Positions 8,497 through 16,658 of a stretch of DNA of 41,020 bases are shown piece by piece. Position 1 is the first letter of the stretch, and each line of letters opens with the position of its first letter. The translations under genes were made by a program, and so were the position numbers. The stretch is taken from contig PGEI01000019.1 of assembly GCA_002894305.1 (NCBI GenBank), positions 1-41,020 on the forward strand, given 5' to 3'. The notes under the pieces were generated by a model. The model was not told the DNA's origin. It saw only the letters and a list, made by a program, of their open reading frames with translations, and made no database searches. Source of the DNA: Comamonadaceae bacterium CD01 (GTDB lineage: Bacteria > Pseudomonadota > Gammaproteobacteria > Burkholderiales > Burkholderiaceae_C).

Positions 8497-9468
8497 TCAC
8501 TGGAAGTTGCGGATGGCGTCGAGCTTGTCCTTGCCGAATTCTTTCTCGAACTGGGCATTGACCGGGGCGAGCACCTGCACGAACTTGGCCTTGTCCAGGT
8601 CGTCGATCACGGTCATGCCGCGCGCACGCAGCTCGGCCACGCCCTTGGTATCGTCCTCGTCCACGCGGGCGCGGTTGGCGCGCGTGCCCTCCTGTGCAGC
8701 CTCGGTGAAGATTTTCTTGTCCTCGGGCGAGAGCTTGTCGAACGTGGCCTTGTTCATCAGGAAGATGCAGGGCGAGTAGACATGGCCGGTCAGCGACAGG
8801 TGTTTCTGCACCTGGTCGAAGTTGGCCGAGATGATGACTGGCAGCGGGTTCTCCTGCCCGTCCACGGTGCCCTGCTGCAGTGCGGTGAACACCTCGGGGA
8901 AGGCCATCGGCGTGGTGATGATGCCAAAACCCTTGTACGCGGCGATGTGCACCGGGTTCTCCATGGTGCGCATCTTCAGGCCCTTCAGGTCGCCGGGCTC
9001 GCGCACGTCGCGCTTGCTGTTGGTCATGTGGCGGAAGCCGTTCTCGGCCCAGGCCAGGCCGACCATGCCCTTGGACTCGAACTTCTTGAGCAGATCCTGG
9101 CCGATGGGCCCGTCGAGTACCGCGCGCGCGTGCGTCTTGTCGCGAAACAGGAAGGGGACGTCCAGGATCTTGGTCTCGGGAACGAAGTTGGGAATGGGGC
9201 CGGTGGAGGTGAAGGTCAGCTCCTGGGTGCCCAGCTGCACCGCCTCGACCGATTCGCGCTCACCGCCCAGCGAGCCGTTGTAGAAGGTCTGGATCTTGTA
9301 GCGGCCGCCGCTGCGCTTTTCCACCTCCTTGGCAAAGGTGTCGATGGCGATGCCCTGGTGCGAGTTCTGCGCCACCGAGATGTTGATGCGCATCGTGGTC
9401 TGCGCCGCTGCGCCCCAGGTGATGCCCAGTGCCAGGCCCAGTCCGAGGGCGATTTTGCTCAGCTGCAT
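8497..9468 (-). CDS. dctP: TRAP transporter substrate-binding protein DctP
   Basis: A periplasmic solute-binding protein of 323 residues. A Sec signal peptide ends at about AAA-QTT (residues 20-25). The mature part has the DctP-family pattern: a helix with RSGGRYKIQTFYNGSLGGERE, then VQLGTQELTFTSTGPIPNF, the RDVREPGDLKGLKMRTMENP segment with the conserved Arg expected to bind the substrate carboxylate, and FPEVFTALQQGTVDGQENP. A good ribosome site (AAGGAG) precedes the ATG at 9468. First gene of dctPQM, divergent from lrp across a 374-base structured region. The family commonly binds C4-dicarboxylates or other organic acids; the actual ligand is unknown. Confidence 0.95.
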   Translation of the reverse strand: MQLSKIALGLGLALGITWGAAAQTTMRINISVAQNSHQGIAIDTFAKEVEKRSGGRYKIQTFYNGSLGGERESVEAVQLGTQELTFTSTGPIPNFVPETKILDVPFLFRDKTHARAVLDGPIGQDLLKKFESKGMVGLAWAENGFRHMTNSKRDVREPGDLKGLKMRTMENPVHIAAYKGFGIITTPMAFPEVFTALQQGTVDGQENPLPVIISANFDQVQKHLSLTGHVYSPCIFLMNKATFDKLSPEDKKIFTEAAQEGTRANRARVDEDDTKGVAELRARGMTVIDDLDKAKFVQVLAPVNAQFEKEFGKDKLDAIRNFQ

Positions 9469-9578
9469 GTAGTCTCCTTGTTAGCGAATGCTGCAAAAAA
9501 ATTATCACGTTGCAACATGGCAGCCGGCATAGGGTTTGTGCCGGTTCGTGGGTATTTCCGTGCCAAAACATTGGGCGC

Positions 9579-9612
9579 ACAAACGACAAAGCCCGTGGAC
9601 TGCGCCACGGGC
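9579..9612 (-). terminator. Terminator-like hairpin upstream of dctP
   Basis: Perfect 8-bp stem GCCCGTGG/CCACGGGC with a 6-base loop (9591-9612). On the minus strand it is followed by TTTGTCGTTTGT, an imperfect U-tract. It lies between the paired hairpins and dctP, so it could end a small RNA or attenuate dctP transcription. Confidence 0.5.
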
Positions 9613-9671
9613 CCTGGATGGATGCATCGCCTACGCCCTGGGTGGATAAACCCTGCGTTTTGGTGGGTCAC

Positions 9672-9725
9672 CAGCACCGGTAAGTGCTGCAGCTCCGCCA
9701 ACTTGGTGCGCTCCGGTAAGAGCGC
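9672..9725. ncRNA. Two hairpins with the same hexaloop, candidate structured RNA
   Basis: Hairpin A is CAGCAC-CGGTAA-GTGCTG (9672-9689) and hairpin B is GCGCTC-CGGTAA-GAGCGC (9708-9725). The loops are identical. The 6-bp stems differ in sequence, yet both pair perfectly. Identical loops on differing but fully paired stems are what selection on RNA structure would leave. Transcribed strand unknown; family not recognised. Confidence 0.5.
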
Positions 9726-9796
9726 CTCGTTGGATGTAAGTATGCGCCAGCGGCCGCAGATGATTTTGCTGAATTTCTTTCAAAAATCCTGCTGAA

Positions 9797-9811
9797 CAGA
9801 ATATTTTTCTT
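9797..9811 (+). promoter_or_regulatory. Candidate Lrp-type operator in the lrp promoter
   Basis: CAGAATATTTTTCTT agrees with the E. coli Lrp consensus YAGHAWATTWTDCTR at 14 of 15 positions. It lies about 32 bases before the start codon of an Lrp-family gene, in an AT-rich stretch, which fits autoregulation. Different Lrp/AsnC paralogues can prefer other sites. Confidence 0.5.
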
Positions 9812-9842
9812 TTAACGGCATTTGTGTTGAATAATTTACGGC

Positions 9843-10298
9843 ATGGATAAGCTTGATCGAAAAATTCTCTCTGTCTTGCAGAAGAACGCGCGCGCCAGCC
9901 TGCAGGAGGTCGGCGCGGTCGTGGGCCTGAGCGCATCGCCCTGCTGGGGGCGCATCAAGAAAATGGAGGAGGCCGGCGTGATCGAGGGCTACACGGTGCG
10001 GCTGAACCCTTTGGCGCTGGGCCTGGGCGACACGGTGCTGGTCATGGTGACGCTGGACAGCCACAGCGACAACACGCTGGAAAAATTTGGCGAGGTGCTG
10101 GCCAGCATTCCCGAGGTGGTCGAGGCGCACCTGGTTTCGGGCGAGTACGACTATTTGCTGCGCGTCGTCGTCAAGGACACGCGCGACTACGAGCGGCTGT
10201 TGCGCGAGAAGCTGTACAAGATCCGCGGCATCCGCCACAGCCAGTCCAGCTTTGTGTTGCGTACGCTGAAGAAGGCCGACCTGCCGCTGGGGGTGTAG
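9843..10298 (+). CDS. Lrp/AsnC family transcriptional regulator
   Basis: A 151-residue regulator of the usual Lrp size. It has an N-terminal helix-turn-helix (about residues 1-60: MDKLDRKILSVLQKNARAS, then VGLSASPCWGRIKKMEEAGVI) and a C-terminal RAM/ligand domain (about 70-140), including LVSGEYDYLLRVVVKD and the ending RHSQSSFVLRTLK. Such proteins form octamers that sense amino acids. No ribosome site is seen before the ATG at 9843. It is divergent from dctPQM and convergent with a lysP-type permease 12 bases away. A link to amino-acid uptake is plausible but not shown. A candidate Lrp site lies in its own promoter. Confidence 0.95.
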   Translation: MDKLDRKILSVLQKNARASLQEVGAVVGLSASPCWGRIKKMEEAGVIEGYTVRLNPLALGLGDTVLVMVTLDSHSDNTLEKFGEVLASIPEVVEAHLVSGEYDYLLRVVVKDTRDYERLLREKLYKIRGIRHSQSSFVLRTLKKADLPLGV

Positions 10299-10310
10299 CG
10301 GAGACGGTTT

Positions 10311-11789
10311 TCAGTACGCCTCGGGCTTCACGCGCATTTCGTCGTAGGAGACGATGCGCGAGCCGCGCACCAGGCGGTAGCCCAGCCAGATCAGCAGGAA
10401 CAGCGGCAGCCCGATGTAGGTGGCCACGACGCCGGTCCAGTCGATGTGCTCCTGCAAAAACGCCTGGTAGTTCTGGCCCAGCGTGATCGTCAGGCACAGC
10501 ACGAAGGCGAACACCGGGCCGAACGGAAACGACCGGGTGCGGTAGGGCAGGTCGTTGATGTCCAGGCCCTGCGCCACATAGCCCTTGCGAAAGCGGTAGT
10601 GGCTGATGGCAATGCCCAGCCAGGCGATGAAGCCGGTCATGCCCGAGAGGTTGAGCAGCCAGATATAGACCGCCTGCGGGCTGAAGATATTGGTCAGAAA
10701 GCACAGCGCGGCCAGCGCCGTCGTGCCCAGCAGCGCCATGATGGGCACGCCGCGTGCGTTCACCCGGGCAAAAATGGCCGGCGCCATGCGCTGGCAGGCC
10801 AGCGTGTACAGCATGCGGGTGGATGCGTACATGCCCGAGTTGCCCGCCGACAGTACCGAGGTGAGCACCACCGCGTTCATCACCGCAGCGGCCGACAACA
10901 GGCCGGCGCGCTCGAACACCAGCGTGAACGGGCTCACCGCGATGTCGCCCACGTCGTTCTTCAAGAGCTGCGGGTCGGTGTAGGGAATGATTAGGCTGAT
11001 GACCAGGATGGCGAAGACGTAGAACAGCAGGATGCGCCAGAACACTTGGCGCACCGCGCGCGGGATGTTTTTCGCCGGGTTCTCCGATTCGCCGGCGGCG
11101 ATGCCGATCAGCTCGGTGCCCTGGAACGAGAAGCCGACGATCATCGCCACGCCGATCAGTGCCGAGAAGCCGCCGGCGAACGGCGCGTCGTCCAGACTCC
11201 ACAGCTGCAGGTGGGCCCACAGTCCCTGGTGCTGCGCGTCGCCGCGCACGATGCCCAGAATCATCAGCACGCCGACGACGATGAAGATGATGACGGTGGT
11301 CACCTTGATCGCGGCGAACCAGTATTCCGCCTCGCCGAAGCCGCGCACCGAGATGGCGTTCAGCCCCACCATGATGGCGAGGAAGGCCGCACTCCACAGC
11401 ACGCCGTCGACATCCGGGAACCAGTAGGCCATGACCAGTTGCGCGGCGACCAGGTCGACCGCAATGGTTACCGCCCAGTTGTACCAATAGTTCCAGCCCA
11501 GCGCGAAGCCGAAACCTTCGTCGACGTAGCGCGCGCCATAGGTGGCGAACGAGCCCGAGGTGGGCAGGTAGGCGGCCATCTCGCCCAGGCTGGTCATCAG
11601 GAAGTAGACCATCAGGCCGACGACCATGTAGGCCAGCACCGCGCCGCCCGGGCCGGCCTGCGAGATGGTGGCACCCGAGGCGACGAACAGGCCGGTGCCG
11701 ATGGAGCCGCCGATGGCGATCATCGACAGATGGCGCGCCTTCAGCGTACGGCGCAGCTGCTGGCCGGACGGGGCGGGATGGTCACTCAT
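10311..11789 (-). CDS. lysP: Amino-acid permease, lysine-specific LysP type
   Basis: An inner-membrane proton-coupled amino-acid transporter of the APC superfamily, 492 residues with about 12 membrane segments. The start SxxxLRRTLKARHLSMIAIGGSIGTGLFVASG carries the APC signature in helix 1. LysP-like features are the SFQGTELIGIAAGESENPAKNIPRA segment and the C-terminal IDWTGVVATYIGLPLFLLIWLGYRL. The ATG at 11789 is chosen because homology begins there; the frame is open further upstream but into non-homologous sequence. It follows the ABC ATPase gene by 76 bases on the same strand and may be cotranscribed. Lysine specificity is inferred from family resemblance; another basic or aromatic amino acid is possible. 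Confidence 0.88.
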   Translation of the reverse strand: MSDHPAPSGQQLRRTLKARHLSMIAIGGSIGTGLFVASGATISQAGPGGAVLAYMVVGLMVYFLMTSLGEMAAYLPTSGSFATYGARYVDEGFGFALGWNYWYNWAVTIAVDLVAAQLVMAYWFPDVDGVLWSAAFLAIMVGLNAISVRGFGEAEYWFAAIKVTTVIIFIVVGVLMILGIVRGDAQHQGLWAHLQLWSLDDAPFAGGFSALIGVAMIVGFSFQGTELIGIAAGESENPAKNIPRAVRQVFWRILLFYVFAILVISLIIPYTDPQLLKNDVGDIAVSPFTLVFERAGLLSAAAVMNAVVLTSVLSAGNSGMYASTRMLYTLACQRMAPAIFARVNARGVPIMALLGTTALAALCFLTNIFSPQAVYIWLLNLSGMTGFIAWLGIAISHYRFRKGYVAQGLDINDLPYRTRSFPFGPVFAFVLCLTITLGQNYQAFLQEHIDWTGVVATYIGLPLFLLIWLGYRLVRGSRIVSYDEMRVKPEAY

Positions 11790-11865
11790 GGGGGGAAAAC
11801 TTTCAGTCGCAAAGACAGGACGGGTGCCGCGGCCCGCGGCGGCCGGCGAGGGAGGGGTGGGGCGG

Positions 11866-12660
11866 TCAGCCCAGCAGCAGCGCGTCGTCGGCGAGCTTTT
11901 CGCCGCGCACCTTCTCGAACATGTGCAGCAGATCGGGCACATCCATGCGCGCGCGCTCCTCGCCGGCCACGTCCAGAACCACCTGGCCCTGGTGCAGCAT
12001 CACGGTGCGTTCCCCGACGTCCAGCGCCTGGCGCATGCTGTGCGTGACCATCATCGTGGTCAGCTGCGACTCGGCGACGATGCGCGCGGTGAGCTGCAGC
12101 ACGAAGTCGGCAGTGCGCGGGTCGAGCGCCGCGGTGTGCTCGTCGAGCAGCAGGATGCGCGAGGGCTGCAGCGCCGCCATCAAGAGGCTGACGGCCTGGC
12201 GCTGGCCGCCCGAGAGCAGGCCGATGCGGTCCGTCAGGCGGCTCTCCAGCCCCAGGCCGAGCGTGGCCAGGCGTTCGCGCCAGCCCTCGCGCATCTGCGT
12301 CTTGACCGCGCGAGAGAGGTTGCGCAATGCGCCGCGGCGCTGGGCCAGCGCCATGTTCTCCTCGATGGTCAGGTCCTCGCAAGTGCCGGCCATCGGGTCC
12401 TGGAACACGCGCGCGACGCGCTCGGCGCGCTCCCACACGGGCTTGCGCGTCATGTCCACGCCATCGATCAGGATGGAGCCGCTGTCGACCATCTGGTCGC
12501 CCGAGACCGCGTTGAGCAGCGTGGACTTGCCCGCGCCGTTGGAGCCGATGACCGTGACGAACTGCCCGGCCGGGATGTGCAGCGACAGGCCGCGCAGCGC
12601 GCGCGTCTCGATCGGCGTGCCGGGGTTGAAGGTGAGTTGCAGGTCTTGTGCGCTCAGCAT
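11866..12660 (-). CDS. ABC transporter ATP-binding protein (TrpZ-like)
   Basis: The ATPase subunit of an ABC importer, 264 residues. Walker A is GSNGAGKST (39-47), the signature LSGGQRQ starts at 149, Walker B ILLLDE is at 169-174, and the switch His is His207 in VTHS. It is a full-length single-domain ATPase. It starts 18 bases after the permease gene ends, so the two are cotranscribed. The three-gene set (binding protein, one permease, one ATPase) corresponds to the TrpXYZ-like class (COG2984/COG4120/COG1101), whose Streptococcus member has been linked to tryptophan uptake. The substrate in this organism is not known. Confidence 0.93.
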   Translation of the reverse strand: MLSAQDLQLTFNPGTPIETRALRGLSLHIPAGQFVTVIGSNGAGKSTLLNAVSGDQMVDSGSILIDGVDMTRKPVWERAERVARVFQDPMAGTCEDLTIEENMALAQRRGALRNLSRAVKTQMREGWRERLATLGLGLESRLTDRIGLLSGGQRQAVSLLMAALQPSRILLLDEHTAALDPRTADFVLQLTARIVAESQLTTMMVTHSMRQALDVGERTVMLHQGQVVLDVAGEERARMDVPDLLHMFEKVRGEKLADDALLLG

Positions 12661-12678
12661 GGCGTGGCCTCGCTCCGG

Positions 12679-13587
12679 TTACAGGCTCTTGGGGGCATCG
12701 GGCAGGCTTTTGTGCTTGAGCTTGCGCTTGATCTGCGGAATGACCAGTGCCACCGTCACCAGCACCGCGGTGACCAGGTTCAGATCCTGGGCCTTCAGGC
12801 CGATGAAGTCGCTGTTGAGCGCCGCGGCGATGAAGAAGCGGTAGACGATGGCGCCGATGACCACGGCCAGCGTGGCGTAGACGACGCGGCGCGACGGCAG
12901 GATGCTCTCACCGACGATGACCGCGGCCAGGCCAATCACGATGGTGCCGATGCCCATCGAGATGTCCGAGCCGCCCTGGGTCTGCACGAACAATGCGCCG
13001 GCCAGGCCGACGAGCGCGTTTGAGACGGCCATGCCCAGCAGCACCATGGCGCCGGTGTTGACGCCCTGGGCTCGGCACATGCGCGCGTTGGAGCCGGTGG
13101 CCCGAATCGCAAGGCCGCGCTCGGTGGCGAAGAACCAGTTCAGCGCCAGCGTGCAGGCAATGGTGAAGACCAGCACGATGACGGGGCGCATCACGTAGTC
13201 GGGCACGCCGTCGGGCTGCAGCTGGGTGAACAGCGTGGGGTCGTTGATCAGCGGAATGTTGGGCCCGCCCATGATGCGCAGGTTGACCGAGTACAGGCCG
13301 ATCATCATCAGGATGGAGGCCAGCAGATCCATGATCTTCAGTCGCACGTTGAGCCAGCCGGTCACCAGGCCCGCGCCGGCGCCCGCGGCGGTAGCCGCCA
13401 GCGTGGCCAGCCAGGGGTTGGTGCCGCCGGCGATCAGCACCGCGCAGACGGCGCCGCCCAGCGGAAAGCTGCCGTCCACGGTGAGGTCGGGAAAACGCAG
13501 CAGGCGAAACGAGATGTAGACGCCCAGGGCGACCAGCGCGTAGATCAGGCCGATCTCGATGGCGCCGAGCAGGGAAAACAGGGACAT
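12679..13587 (-). CDS. ABC transporter permease (TrpY-like)
   Basis: Inner-membrane permease of 302 residues with about eight to nine hydrophobic segments. It begins MSLFSLLGAIEIGLIYALVALGVYISFRLL, and contains FPDLTVDGSFPLGGA, the typical opening of this permease class, and AIRATGSNARMCRAQGVNTG, a cytoplasmic loop that should dock the ATPase. The ATG at 13587 begins the homologous part; the frame runs upstream through a terminator-like hairpin, which is not credible coding. It lies between the binding-protein gene (121-base gap with a terminator hairpin) and the ATPase gene (18-base gap). It serves the same importer; the substrate is unknown. Confidence 0.92.
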   Translation of the reverse strand: MSLFSLLGAIEIGLIYALVALGVYISFRLLRFPDLTVDGSFPLGGAVCAVLIAGGTNPWLATLAATAAGAGAGLVTGWLNVRLKIMDLLASILMMIGLYSVNLRIMGGPNIPLINDPTLFTQLQPDGVPDYVMRPVIVLVFTIACTLALNWFFATERGLAIRATGSNARMCRAQGVNTGAMVLLGMAVSNALVGLAGALFVQTQGGSDISMGIGTIVIGLAAVIVGESILPSRRVVYATLAVVIGAIVYRFFIAAALNSDFIGLKAQDLNLVTAVLVTVALVIPQIKRKLKHKSLPDAPKSL

Positions 13588-13623
13588 GGGGCAGCAGACG
13601 ATTGCTGTGGAACTGAAACACGC

Positions 13624-13643
13624 AAAAGCCCCGGCAAGGGGCT
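13624..13643 (-). terminator. Hairpin between binding-protein and permease genes
   Basis: On the minus strand AGCCCC-TTGCC-GGGGCT is followed by TTTTGCG. A second, longer hairpin (TGCGCCA-AGCTCC with its complement, one bulge) lies just before it at about 13660-13695. As in dctP-dctQ, it probably reduces read-through so that the periplasmic protein is made in excess. Confidence 0.65.
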
Positions 13644-13708
13644 CAGGTGAGGGCCGGGGCGGCGTGCGCCAGCTCCGCGCGGGAGCTTGGCGCACACCGG
13701 CCGTGGGT

Positions 13709-14674
13709 TTACTTGACGACTTGCGCGGCCGAGTCGATCAGCGCTTGCGACAGCGTCACGCCCTGCTTTTCGGCGGCGCCGGGGTTGACGAACAGCTCGA
13801 CCTTGGTGCTGGTCTCGGGCTTGATGTCGCCGGGCTTCTCGCCGTTCAGTATGCGCACCACGATGCGCCCGGTCTGCTCACCCAGGTCGCGGTAGTTGAT
13901 GCCAAGCGCCGCGATGGCGCCGCGCTTGACGCTGTCGGTGTCCGAGGCGATCAGCGGCAACTTGGCGTCCTGGCCGACCTTGACCAGCGATTCGTAGGCC
14001 GAGACCACGTTGTTGTCGGTGTTGGTGTAGATCACGTCCACTTTGCCGATCAGGCTGCGAGCGGCGCTGCTGACGTCGACCGAGCGCGGCGCCGACGCCT
14101 CGACCAGCGTCATGCCCATCGTGGGCAGCAGCTCCTTGAGCTGCTTGACGACGACGACCGAGTTGGCCTCGCCCGGGTTGTAGACCATGCCCACGCGCTT
14201 TGCGTTGGGGACGACCTGCTTGACCAGTTCCATCTGCTTGTCCAGCGCCAGCAGGTCGGACACGCCGGTGACGTTGGTGTGCGACGGCTCCCAGTTGGCC
14301 ACCAGCTTGGCGGCGACCGGGTCGGTCACGGCGGAGAAGACGACCGGGACGGTCTTGGTGGCGGCCACGACGGCCTGCGCCGACGGCGTGGCGATGGCGA
14401 CGATGGCGTCGGGCTTGTCGCCGATGAACTTGCGCGCGATCTGCGCGGCCGTGCCGGTGTTGCCCTGGGCGCTCTGGTACTGCCACTTCAGGTTCTTGCC
14501 GGCCTCGAAGCCAGCTGCCTTGAGCGCGTCCTGCACGCCGTCGCGCACCGAGTCCAGCGCCGGGTGCTCGACGATGGCCGTGATGGCGACGGATTTCTCC
14601 TGCGCTGCAGCGGGCAGGGCGGCGGCCAGCGCCAGGCTCAGGGCGCCCATGGTCATCCAAGGCGAAAATTTCAT
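13709..14674 (-). CDS. ABC transporter substrate-binding protein (TrpX-like)
   Basis: A periplasmic binding protein of 321 residues in the COG2984/ABC_sub_bind family. The signal peptide spans about residues 1-24 (ends AALPAAAQE). The mature protein has the type-I fold pattern: EHPALDSVRDGVQDALKAAGF near the N-terminus, KPDAIVAIATPSAQAV, then PVVFSAVTDPVAAKLV, GVSDLLALDKQMELVKQVVP and IYTNTDNNVVSAYESLV, typical of TrpX-like proteins. The ATG at 14674 is supported by a strong AGGAGAG. It is the first gene of the importer, and its gene is followed by a terminator-like hairpin. The ligand may be tryptophan or another aromatic compound; this is by analogy only. Confidence 0.92.
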   Translation of the reverse strand: MKFSPWMTMGALSLALAAALPAAAQEKSVAITAIVEHPALDSVRDGVQDALKAAGFEAGKNLKWQYQSAQGNTGTAAQIARKFIGDKPDAIVAIATPSAQAVVAATKTVPVVFSAVTDPVAAKLVANWEPSHTNVTGVSDLLALDKQMELVKQVVPNAKRVGMVYNPGEANSVVVVKQLKELLPTMGMTLVEASAPRSVDVSSAARSLIGKVDVIYTNTDNNVVSAYESLVKVGQDAKLPLIASDTDSVKRGAIAALGINYRDLGEQTGRIVVRILNGEKPGDIKPETSTKVELFVNPGAAEKQGVTLSQALIDSAAQVVK

Positions 14675-14759
14675 CGGTCTCTCCTGTTGGTTGTCATCAT
14701 TGGTCAATGGTGCGGCGCGTGAACGCGGCCCGCGCGAGTGTACGCGGGCCGCGCGAGCG

Positions 14760-16451
14760 TTACATGCCCGAGTAGTTCGGCCCGCCGCCGCCCTCGGGCG
14801 TGACCCAGACGATGTTCTGCGTCGGGTCCTTGATGTCGCAGGTCTTGCAGTGCACGCAGTTCTGCGCGTTGATCTGCAGGCGCTCCTGGCCGTCCTCGCC
14901 CTCGACGAACTCGTACACGCCCGCCGGGCAGTAGCGCGCCTCGGGGCCGGCGTACTTGGCCAGGTTGATCGTCACCGGCACCTTGGCGTCCTTGAGCGTC
15001 AGGTGCGACGGCTGGTTTTCCTCATGGTTGGTGTTGCTGATGAACACGCTGGAGAGGCGGTCGAAGGTGATCTTGCCGTCGGGCTTGGGGTAGACGATGG
15101 GCTTGCACTCGGCCGCGGGCTTGAGGTAGGCATGGTCGGGCTTGTCGCGGCGCAGCGTCCACGGAATGTGCCCGCGCAGCACGAACTGCTCCAGCCCATT
15201 CATCACGATACCGGCGACCAGGCCGTGCTTGAACCAGTTCTTGAAGTTGCGATCCTTGTTGAGCTCGGTGTACAGCCAGCTGGCCTCGAACGCCTTGGGG
15301 AAGGCCGTGAGCTCGTCGTGCTGGCGCCCGGCGCCCAGTGCGTCGAAGATCGCCTCGGCGGCCATCTTGCCGGTCTTGATCGCCGAGTGGCTGCCCTTGA
15401 TGCGGCTGACGTTGAGAAAACCCGCGTCGCAACCCACCAGCACGCCACCGGGGAAGATGGTCTTGGGCACCGCGTTCAGGCCGCCGGCGTTGATTGCGCG
15501 CGCGCCGTACTGCAGGCGCTTGGCGGTCAGCTCGCCCTTGGCGTTCTCGAAATACCAGCGCACGTTGGGATGGGTCTTCCAGCGCTGGAACTCCTCGAAC
15601 GGGCTCAGGTAGGGGTTGGTGTAGTTCAGCCCGGTGACAAAACCCAGCGCGATCTTGTTGTCCGGCAGGTGGTAGATGAAGCCGCCGCCGTAGGTGGCGT
15701 TGTCCATGGGCCAGCCGGCGGTGTGCATGACGAAGCCGGGCGTGTGGCGGCTGGGGTCGATCTCCCACAGCTCCTTGATGCCGATACCGAAGCTGGCCGG
15801 GTCGCTGTCCTTGTCCAGCGCAAAGCGCGCGATCAGCTGCTTGCCCAGGTGGCCGCGCGCGCCCTCGGCGAACACGGTGTACTTGCCCAGCAACTCCATG
15901 CCGAGCTGGAAGTTATCAGTCGGCTGGCCATCCTTGCCAAGCCCCATGTTGCCGGTGGCCACGCCCTTGACCGCGCCGCTGTCGTCGTACAGCACTTCGG
16001 CGGCGGCAAAGCCGGGGAAGATCTCGACGCCCAGCGCCTCGGCCTGTTCGCCCAGCCACTTGGTCACATCGCCCAGGCGCACGATGTAGTTGCCGTGGTT
16101 GTTGGCAAACGGCGGCAGAAAGACGTTGGGCAGGCGCCAGCCCGAGCGCTCGCTCAGGAAGACGTAGCCGTCGTCGGTGACCGGCTGGTTCAGGGGCGCG
16201 CCCTTGGCCTTCCAGTCGGGGATCAGCTCGGTGAGCGCCTTGGGATCCATGATGGCGCCCGACAGGATGTGCGCGCCGGGCTCCGAGCCCTTTTCCAGCA
16301 CCACGACGGAGACGTCCTGGCCTTTTTCCTCGGCCAGCTGTTTGATGCGGATGGCGGTGGCAAGGCCGGCCGGGCCGCCGCCGACGACGACGACGTCGTA
16401 CTCCATCGATTCGCGGGGGCCGAACTGGGCAAGGATTTCTTCGTTGGTCAT
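14760..16451 (-). CDS. Electron-transfer flavoprotein-ubiquinone oxidoreductase
   Basis: ETF-QO passes electrons from reduced ETF, produced by acyl-CoA and amino-acid dehydrogenases, to ubiquinone at the inner membrane. The 563 residues fit the bacterial form. The FAD dinucleotide motif GGGPAG is at 24-29. The 4Fe-4S cluster is given by the Cys of RYCPAGVYEF and by NCVHCKTCDIKDP near the C-terminus, all four Cys present, ending VTPEGGGGPNYSGM. The start is the ATG at 16451; an ATG-like upstream extension of eight residues is possible. It lies downstream of recC on the same strand with a 207-base gap that has its own possible promoter, so it is probably independent. The ETF genes are not in the window. 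Confidence 0.97.
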   Translation of the reverse strand: MTNEEILAQFGPRESMEYDVVVVGGGPAGLATAIRIKQLAEEKGQDVSVVVLEKGSEPGAHILSGAIMDPKALTELIPDWKAKGAPLNQPVTDDGYVFLSERSGWRLPNVFLPPFANNHGNYIVRLGDVTKWLGEQAEALGVEIFPGFAAAEVLYDDSGAVKGVATGNMGLGKDGQPTDNFQLGMELLGKYTVFAEGARGHLGKQLIARFALDKDSDPASFGIGIKELWEIDPSRHTPGFVMHTAGWPMDNATYGGGFIYHLPDNKIALGFVTGLNYTNPYLSPFEEFQRWKTHPNVRWYFENAKGELTAKRLQYGARAINAGGLNAVPKTIFPGGVLVGCDAGFLNVSRIKGSHSAIKTGKMAAEAIFDALGAGRQHDELTAFPKAFEASWLYTELNKDRNFKNWFKHGLVAGIVMNGLEQFVLRGHIPWTLRRDKPDHAYLKPAAECKPIVYPKPDGKITFDRLSSVFISNTNHEENQPSHLTLKDAKVPVTINLAKYAGPEARYCPAGVYEFVEGEDGQERLQINAQNCVHCKTCDIKDPTQNIVWVTPEGGGGPNYSGM

Positions 16452-16527
16452 GGGTGTCTCATCGTCTGTGCGCAAATGCGGGGCATTGTCGGTGCAGCGG
16501 TGCCGGGCGGCTGTCCGCAGCGCGACC

Positions 16528-16548
16528 GACCGGAGCCGGTCAATTGTA
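16528..16548 (-). promoter_or_regulatory. Possible promoter and operator for the ETF-QO gene
   Basis: A -10-like TACAAT (16543-16548, minus strand) is directly followed by the near-perfect palindrome GACCGG-AG-CCGGTC (16528-16541). That places a dyad at the likely transcription start, where a repressor could act. I see no strong -35 box, so the call is tentative. Confidence 0.35.
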
Positions 16549-16658
16549 TGCGGCGCTGCAGCATGGATGCACTCGCACGGCTGGGGGTTGGCCCATCGGC
16601 TTTTTTGCGCTACGGCTGTACCGCGCCGCGCGCTGAGACCCGGAGCGGACTGACGATC

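Larger units (their letters stand above)
9469..9842. other. 374-base divergent region between dctP and lrp
   Basis: No protein gene is visible. From left to right it holds the leader of dctP, a terminator-like hairpin (9591-9612), a weak hairpin GGGT-GGATAA-ACCC near 9640-9653, two same-loop hairpins (9672-9689 and 9708-9725), then an AT-rich stretch (about 9770-9840) with a candidate Lrp site. The amount of secondary structure suggests a leader RNA, a small RNA, or both. Confidence 0.6.

Noticed and set aside
11826-11840. GC-only hairpin (GCCGCGG/CCGCGGC) between the ABC ATPase and lysP genes
   Set aside because: No T-tract follows, and such GC palindromes are frequent here; not enough to call a terminator.
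11790-11942. N-terminal extension of the LysP-type permease
   Set aside because: The extra 51 residues are Cys/Arg/Pro-rich and overlap the ABC ATPase gene; the family start is at 11789.
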